Part shown: positions 6,122 through 9,004 of the stretch, in pieces
Layout: every line of letters starts with the position of its first letter
How positions within the stretch are numbered: position 1 is the first letter of the stretch
Source of the DNA: Rubrobacter sp.
GTDB taxonomy: Bacteria; Actinomycetota; Rubrobacteria; Rubrobacterales; Rubrobacteraceae
Length of the DNA stretch: 9,004 bases
Reading direction: 5' to 3'
Assembly: GCA_016781885.1 (NCBI GenBank)
Contig: JADDPM010000047.1
Coordinates: 4,556 to 13,559 of the forward strand
Program-made: the position numbers and the translations under genes
The notes under the pieces: model-generated
Seen by the model: the letters and a program-made list of their open reading frames with translations, nothing else
Databases searched by the model: none
Told to the model about the DNA's origin: nothing

Positions 6122-7204
6122 TTACAACACCTCTCCAGAGTTCTCCAAGCTGCGCTGCCGTCTGAGGTTACGCCGGATGGCCCTCGCGCGCGCCTGGCCC
6201 ACGCCCTCCACGTCGTCGAGGTCCTCCTCGGTCGCTTCGAGCAGATCCTTCAGGGAGCCGAACTCTTCTATGAGCTTCTCGGCGACCCTGTTGGGCAGGC
6301 GCGGTACGCGCACCAGTTGCCTGTAGCCCCTCGGCTTCAAGAAGAACTCTTCGAGAGAACCTACCGGGCCGTAGCCCAGGATCTGGGCTATAAGTACCGG
6401 CTCGGAGACCTCCTCGCTGGAGAGCTCGTGCAGGCGAGTCCGGATCTCCTTGTAGTTCATATCCTCGGCGGCGTAGTCCCGAACAAGAGCCTCGTACTGC
6501 TCGGGGACATTGTGAAAGGCCTGTTCGAGTTGCATCTCCACGAGCCGCCCCTCACGCCCGAGTTCCCTGACGTAGTTCTCTATCTCTGCCGCTATCCGCG
6601 CGGTGTACTCGAAGGTGGCGACTGCGCCGGCCACCTCCCTCAGGGTCACGACCCCGTCATACTCGTGTACCGTGAGCACGCGCGCCTCCTCGCGCAGGCG
6701 CCGGGTAAACTTCTCCAGGGTCGCAAGCGCCGAGTCAGCCTTCGAGAGTACGACCCCTATGTCCTCCAGGACGTGCGGCCCGTATGGTCCCCGGTACAGG
6801 CTGACGACCCCGCGCCGCTCCGAGAGGACCACGACGAGGTCGCCGGTCTGCTGGGCGGTGCGGTGGCCGGCGATGTGGCGCATCCCCGTCTCCTCGGAGG
6901 GGAGGGTGGGGTCGGGGTTTAGCTGGACATTGGCGTAGTGAATGTAGGAGACATCCGGCGAGACGATAAGAGCACCATCCATCTTGGCGAGCTCGTAGAG
7001 GCGCATCGGGGTGAACTCGACCTCGATCTTCATCCCCCCCGAGAGCAAGCCCATCATCTCCAGCTTGCGCGGGTTGGCGACCACGATCAGGGCGCCATTG
7101 CGGGCCCATATGATATTGTCTATCGCCTCGCGCAACTCGGTCCCCGGAGCCACGAGCGCAAACGCGCCGGCCAACTCGGCTGGGGCGTCCCGCCGGGGGC
7201 TCAA
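6122..7204 (-). CDS. disA: DNA integrity scanning protein DisA (diadenylate cyclase)
   Basis: DisA makes c-di-AMP from two ATP and scans DNA for branched structures, which stop its activity. The 360-residue length is normal (about 350-360). The N-terminal DAC domain (about 15-150) has LVAPGTELREAIDNII and the catalytic DGA at 76-78 in KMDGALIVS. A helical linker follows. The C-terminal HhH DNA-binding domain (about 298-350) has VPRLPNRVAEKLIEEFGSL and VEGVGQARARAIR. The second active-site motif, usually RHR in GTRHRTAER, reads GMRHIAGHRTA here (107-117), so the last Arg of RHR is Ile111. The start is TTG at 7204 in a TTGA overlap with radA, with AGGGG at 7219-7215; a later TTG at 7174 is also possible. 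Pairing with radA fits the known RadA-DisA interaction in Bacillus. Confidence 0.95.
   Translation of the reverse strand: MSPRRDAPAELAGAFALVAPGTELREAIDNIIWARNGALIVVANPRKLEMMGLLSGGMKIEVEFTPMRLYELAKMDGALIVSPDVSYIHYANVQLNPDPTLPSEETGMRHIAGHRTAQQTGDLVVVLSERRGVVSLYRGPYGPHVLEDIGVVLSKADSALATLEKFTRRLREEARVLTVHEYDGVVTLREVAGAVATFEYTARIAAEIENYVRELGREGRLVEMQLEQAFHNVPEQYEALVRDYAAEDMNYKEIRTRLHELSSEEVSEPVLIAQILGYGPVGSLEEFFLKPRGYRQLVRVPRLPNRVAEKLIEEFGSLKDLLEATEEDLDDVEGVGQARARAIRRNLRRQRSLENSGEVL
6130..6136 (-). promoter_or_regulatory. ribosome binding site deciding the carD GTG start
   Basis: GGAGAGG on the minus strand lies inside the last codons of disA, 9 nt before the GTG at 6120. It favours that GTG over the in-frame ATG at 6099, which has no comparable purine tract in front. 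Confidence 0.6.
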
Positions 7205-8604
7205 CTTAGCGCCGCCCCTACGGCCTCCTCTAGTGTCCTTACCTCTAACACCGCAACCTCCGCCTTCTCGGTCCGTTCGTTCCGCCCGGCGCTCCGCGGC
7301 CCCTCGGACGCGCCTTCCGGAGTAATTATACGCTTGAAACCGAGCTTTAGTAATTCGGCGACCCGCCGCGGCCCCCCGGAGACGAACCTCACGTCCCCCG
7401 TGAGCCCCACCTCCCCGAAGACCGCCGCTCCGGATTCCACGGCCCTATCCCGCAACGCGGATGCTATCGCGAGCGCCACCCCGAGATCCGCCGCCGGCTC
7501 CTCGACCCGCACGCCCCCGGTAACGTTCACGTACACGTCCTGGTCCCCGAGCACGAGCCCAGCCCGGCGGGAGAGCACCGCGCACAACATGTTCACCCTC
7601 CCAACCTCGATCCCGTTCGCAACCCTCCTCGGCACCGCCAGCGGGCTCGGCACGACAAGACTCTCTATCTCCACCAGCATCGGCCGTGTCCCCTCAAGGA
7701 GACACACCGTAACCACCCCCGGCGGCGTCCCCCCCTCTCGCGTTGAGAGAAAGAACGCCGAAGGGTCCTCGACCTCGACCATCCCCGTTCCCGTCATCTC
7801 GAAGACCCCGACCTCGTTCGTAGATCCGAAGCGGTTCTTGAGCGCCCGCAACACCCGAAAGGACTGGTACCGGTCTCCCTCGAACTGCAGCACCGTGTCC
7901 ACCATGTGCTCCAGCACGCGCGGCCCCGCTATGGAACCATCCTTCGTCACATGGCCCACCAGGAAGACCGCTATCCCCTCCGCCTTCGCGAGCCGCATGA
8001 GCCGGGCGGCCGTCTCCCGAACCTGCCCCACTCCCCCCGGAGCCCCCGTAAGCTCCGGCGAGTAGAGCGTCTGGATCGAGTCGACCACCACGACCTTCGG
8101 CCGCTCCTCCAGAATCGTCGCCTCTATAACGTCCACGTCCGTCTCCGAGAGCACCCGGAAACCAGCATCCCCCACCCCGAGCCTCCGCGCGCTCAGGGCG
8201 ACCTGCCGGGTAGACTCCTCACCAGAAACCATGAGACACCCCTCACCCAGGTGCCCCATCACCTGCAAGAGCAGCGTGCTCTTCCCGACCCCCGGTTCCC
8301 CGCCGACGAGCACCAGCGAGCCCGGCACGATACCGCCCCCCAGCACGCGGTTCAGCTCCCCAACCCCCGTGCCGATCCTACCGCCCTCGCGCTCCGCCCG
8401 CACCTCATTCAAAGAGAAGGTGACGCCAGCCGCCCGCCCCGGGGTCTTCGCGTTCGCCGCCCGCGCCGCGAACCCGACAACCTTCTTGTCCTCCCTCATC
8501 TCCTCGACGAACGTGCTCCACTCACCACAATCCGGGCACCGCCCGAGCCACTTTGGCTCCGTGTGGCCGCAGTTGGAGCAAACGAATTGAGTCTTCATAG
8601 CCAT
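7201..8604 (-). CDS. radA: DNA repair protein RadA/Sms
   Basis: RadA is a hexameric DnaB-like ATPase that drives branch migration during homologous recombination and repair. At 467 residues it has the usual length (about 450-460). Domains in order are: an N-terminal zinc finger with CSNC and CPDC (Cys9, Cys12, Cys23, Cys26); a RecA-like ATPase with Walker A GEPGVGKST (102-110), SGEES (127-131), Walker B VVVVD (171-175) and the RadA-specific KNRFG at 256-260; and a Lon-like domain (about 285-467) with GDQDVYVNVTGGVRVEEPAADL. The Lon Ser-Lys protease pair is not expected in RadA. The ATG at 8604 is 6 nt after a TACAAT box, so its mRNA is probably leaderless; a second ATG is codon 3. It is the first gene of the proposed operon. 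Confidence 0.97.
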   Translation of the reverse strand: MAMKTQFVCSNCGHTEPKWLGRCPDCGEWSTFVEEMREDKKVVGFAARAANAKTPGRAAGVTFSLNEVRAEREGGRIGTGVGELNRVLGGGIVPGSLVLVGGEPGVGKSTLLLQVMGHLGEGCLMVSGEESTRQVALSARRLGVGDAGFRVLSETDVDVIEATILEERPKVVVVDSIQTLYSPELTGAPGGVGQVRETAARLMRLAKAEGIAVFLVGHVTKDGSIAGPRVLEHMVDTVLQFEGDRYQSFRVLRALKNRFGSTNEVGVFEMTGTGMVEVEDPSAFFLSTREGGTPPGVVTVCLLEGTRPMLVEIESLVVPSPLAVPRRVANGIEVGRVNMLCAVLSRRAGLVLGDQDVYVNVTGGVRVEEPAADLGVALAIASALRDRAVESGAAVFGEVGLTGDVRFVSGGPRRVAELLKLGFKRIITPEGASEGPRSAGRNERTEKAEVAVLEVRTLEEAVGAALS

Positions 8605-8641
8605 GCTTCTATTGTACGAGATGGGCTAGAAAGTACAGCAA
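8604..8641 (-). promoter_or_regulatory. radA operon promoter, predicted leaderless
   Basis: On the minus strand TACAAT (8616-8611, five of six to TATAAT) ends six bases before the radA ATG. With the usual seven-base distance transcription begins at the A of ATG (8604), leaving no 5' leader and no room for a ribosome site. No strong -35 is visible; TTGCTG at 8641-8636 is the nearest but with a long 19-nt spacer. The promoter directly follows the clpC terminator, so radA and the genes after it would be expressed apart from clpC. Leaderless mRNAs with TANNNT boxes at this distance are common in actinobacteria. Confidence 0.65.
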
Positions 8642-8673
8642 GCAAAAAGCCGGGGCGCTTGCGCGCCCCGGCT
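8641..8673 (-). terminator. intrinsic terminator of clpC
   Basis: A perfect 11-bp inverted repeat, AGCCGGGGCGC (8673-8663) and GCGCCCCGGCT (8658-8648), closes a GCAA tetraloop on the minus strand. The T-rich tail (TTTTTGCTT) begins with the last base of the stem. The hairpin lies 25 nt after the clpC stop. GC-rich stem plus T run is a textbook Rho-independent terminator oriented for clpC. The T tail exists only on the minus-strand side, so it is not bidirectional. Confidence 0.92.
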
Positions 8674-8698
8674 CGATAGAACTACTCTGCGTTCTGCC

Positions 8699-9004
8699 CT
8701 ACTCGGCCTTTACGACCTCCTGCTGCTGGGTAACCCTGATGTTCACTATGGACTCGTCCTCTGAGACGTCGTCGAAGGAGATATCGTTAGGCTCGATGAT
8801 GACCTTCGAGCCGTTCGGTATATCGCCACGCAGGATCATCTCGCTCATCGGATCCTCGATCATGCGCTGGAGCACGCGGCGCAAGGGCCTGGCGCCGAAG
8901 GCCGGATCGTAGCCAGCCTCCGAGAGCTTGTCGAGGGCCTCGACGGTGAACTCGATATTCACCTCGCGCTCCTCCATCTGCTTGCGCAGGCGCTTTATCT
9001 GGAT
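8699..9004 (-). CDS. clpC: ATP-dependent Clp protease ATPase subunit ClpC, C-terminal end
   Basis: Only the last 101 codons are in the window; the reading frame is open to the edge. The segment is the C-terminal small domain of a Hsp100/Clp unfoldase, with FTVEALDKLSEAGYDPAFGARPLRRVLQRMIEDPMSE (about residues 19-55 of the visible part). The Arg of GARPLRR is the sensor-2 arginine that contacts ATP in the second AAA+ module. The short acidic tail after the domain fits ClpC better than ClpB or ClpA, and clpC-radA-disA is the known order in Bacillus and relatives. ClpC unfolds substrates for ClpP. The N-domain, both Walker motifs and the ClpP-binding loop lie outside, so the ClpC call rests partly on context. 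It ends with TAG and is followed by a strong terminator. Confidence 0.88.
   Translation of the reverse strand: MQIKRLRKQMEEREVNIEFTVEALDKLSEAGYDPAFGARPLRRVLQRMIEDPMSEMILRGDIPNGSKVIIEPNDISFDDVSEDESIVNIRVTQQQEVVKAE

Noticed and set aside
5329..6922. Two plus-strand frames of about 280 codons opposite ispD, carD and disA
   Set aside because: Both are shadows of genes whose family motifs are clear on the minus strand.
6938..8065. Plus-strand open frame of 375 codons opposite disA/radA
   Set aside because: Ser/Thr/Pro-rich low-complexity translation is the usual shadow of a G-rich coding strand; it runs through conserved RadA motifs and has no family resemblance.
8605..8640. LexA box or PafBC-type promoter before radA, expected for a DNA repair gene
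   Set aside because: No GAAC-type LexA dyad, and the sequence eight bases before TACAAT does not resemble the TTGTCAGTG element.
1..9004. Mobile elements, CRISPR arrays, phage or defence genes
   Set aside because: No transposase, integrase, repeat array or flanking terminal repeats were seen; all coding space is taken by conserved housekeeping genes.

Overview
The window is a single long gene cluster read from right to left (minus strand). It looks like conserved housekeeping DNA from a high-GC Gram-positive bacterium. A deep-branching actinobacterium such as Rubrobacter is my best guess. The reasons are the high GC coding with strong GC at third positions, a CarD regulator beside ispD-ispF, a DisA/RadA pair next to clpC, and frequent GTG/TTG starts. 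The placement is an inference, not proven by the sequence.

Layout in transcription order (high to low coordinates): the 3' end of clpC (9004-8699); a strong intrinsic terminator (8673-8641); a promoter whose -10 box sits 6 nt before the radA ATG, predicting a leaderless mRNA; then radA (8604-7201), disA (7204-6122), carD (6120-5593), ispD (5557-4865), ispF (4868-4371), gltX (4381-3083), cysS (3086-1632), rlmB (1622-918) and a yacP/rae1-type NYN nuclease gene (921-415). Five of the eight junctions overlap, two have gaps of 1 and 9 nt, and the widest gap (carD-ispD) is 35 nt, so the nine genes are probably one operon. After yacP come tRNA-Thr(UGU), with a TATAAT box just upstream, about 250 nt without a gene, and the 5' part of tRNA-Tyr(GUA), cut by the window edge.

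The genes join several core jobs: protein quality control (ClpC), recombination (RadA), c-di-AMP signalling (DisA), rRNA-promoter and RNA polymerase control (CarD), two steps of the MEP isoprenoid pathway (IspD, IspF), tRNA charging (GltX, CysS), 23S rRNA methylation (RlmB) and ribosome-linked mRNA cleavage (Rae1-like). The order closely follows the Bacillus clpC-radA-disA-ispD-ispF-gltX-cysS-rlmB-yacP block, with carD in the place of yacL, and with cysE and mrnC absent.

I see no mobile element, CRISPR array, phage gene or undescribed multigene system. The observations most worth checking are a changed RHR nucleotide-binding motif in DisA, a GluRS that lacks the zinc-binding insert, the leaderless radA promoter, and a patch of lower GC inside cysS.
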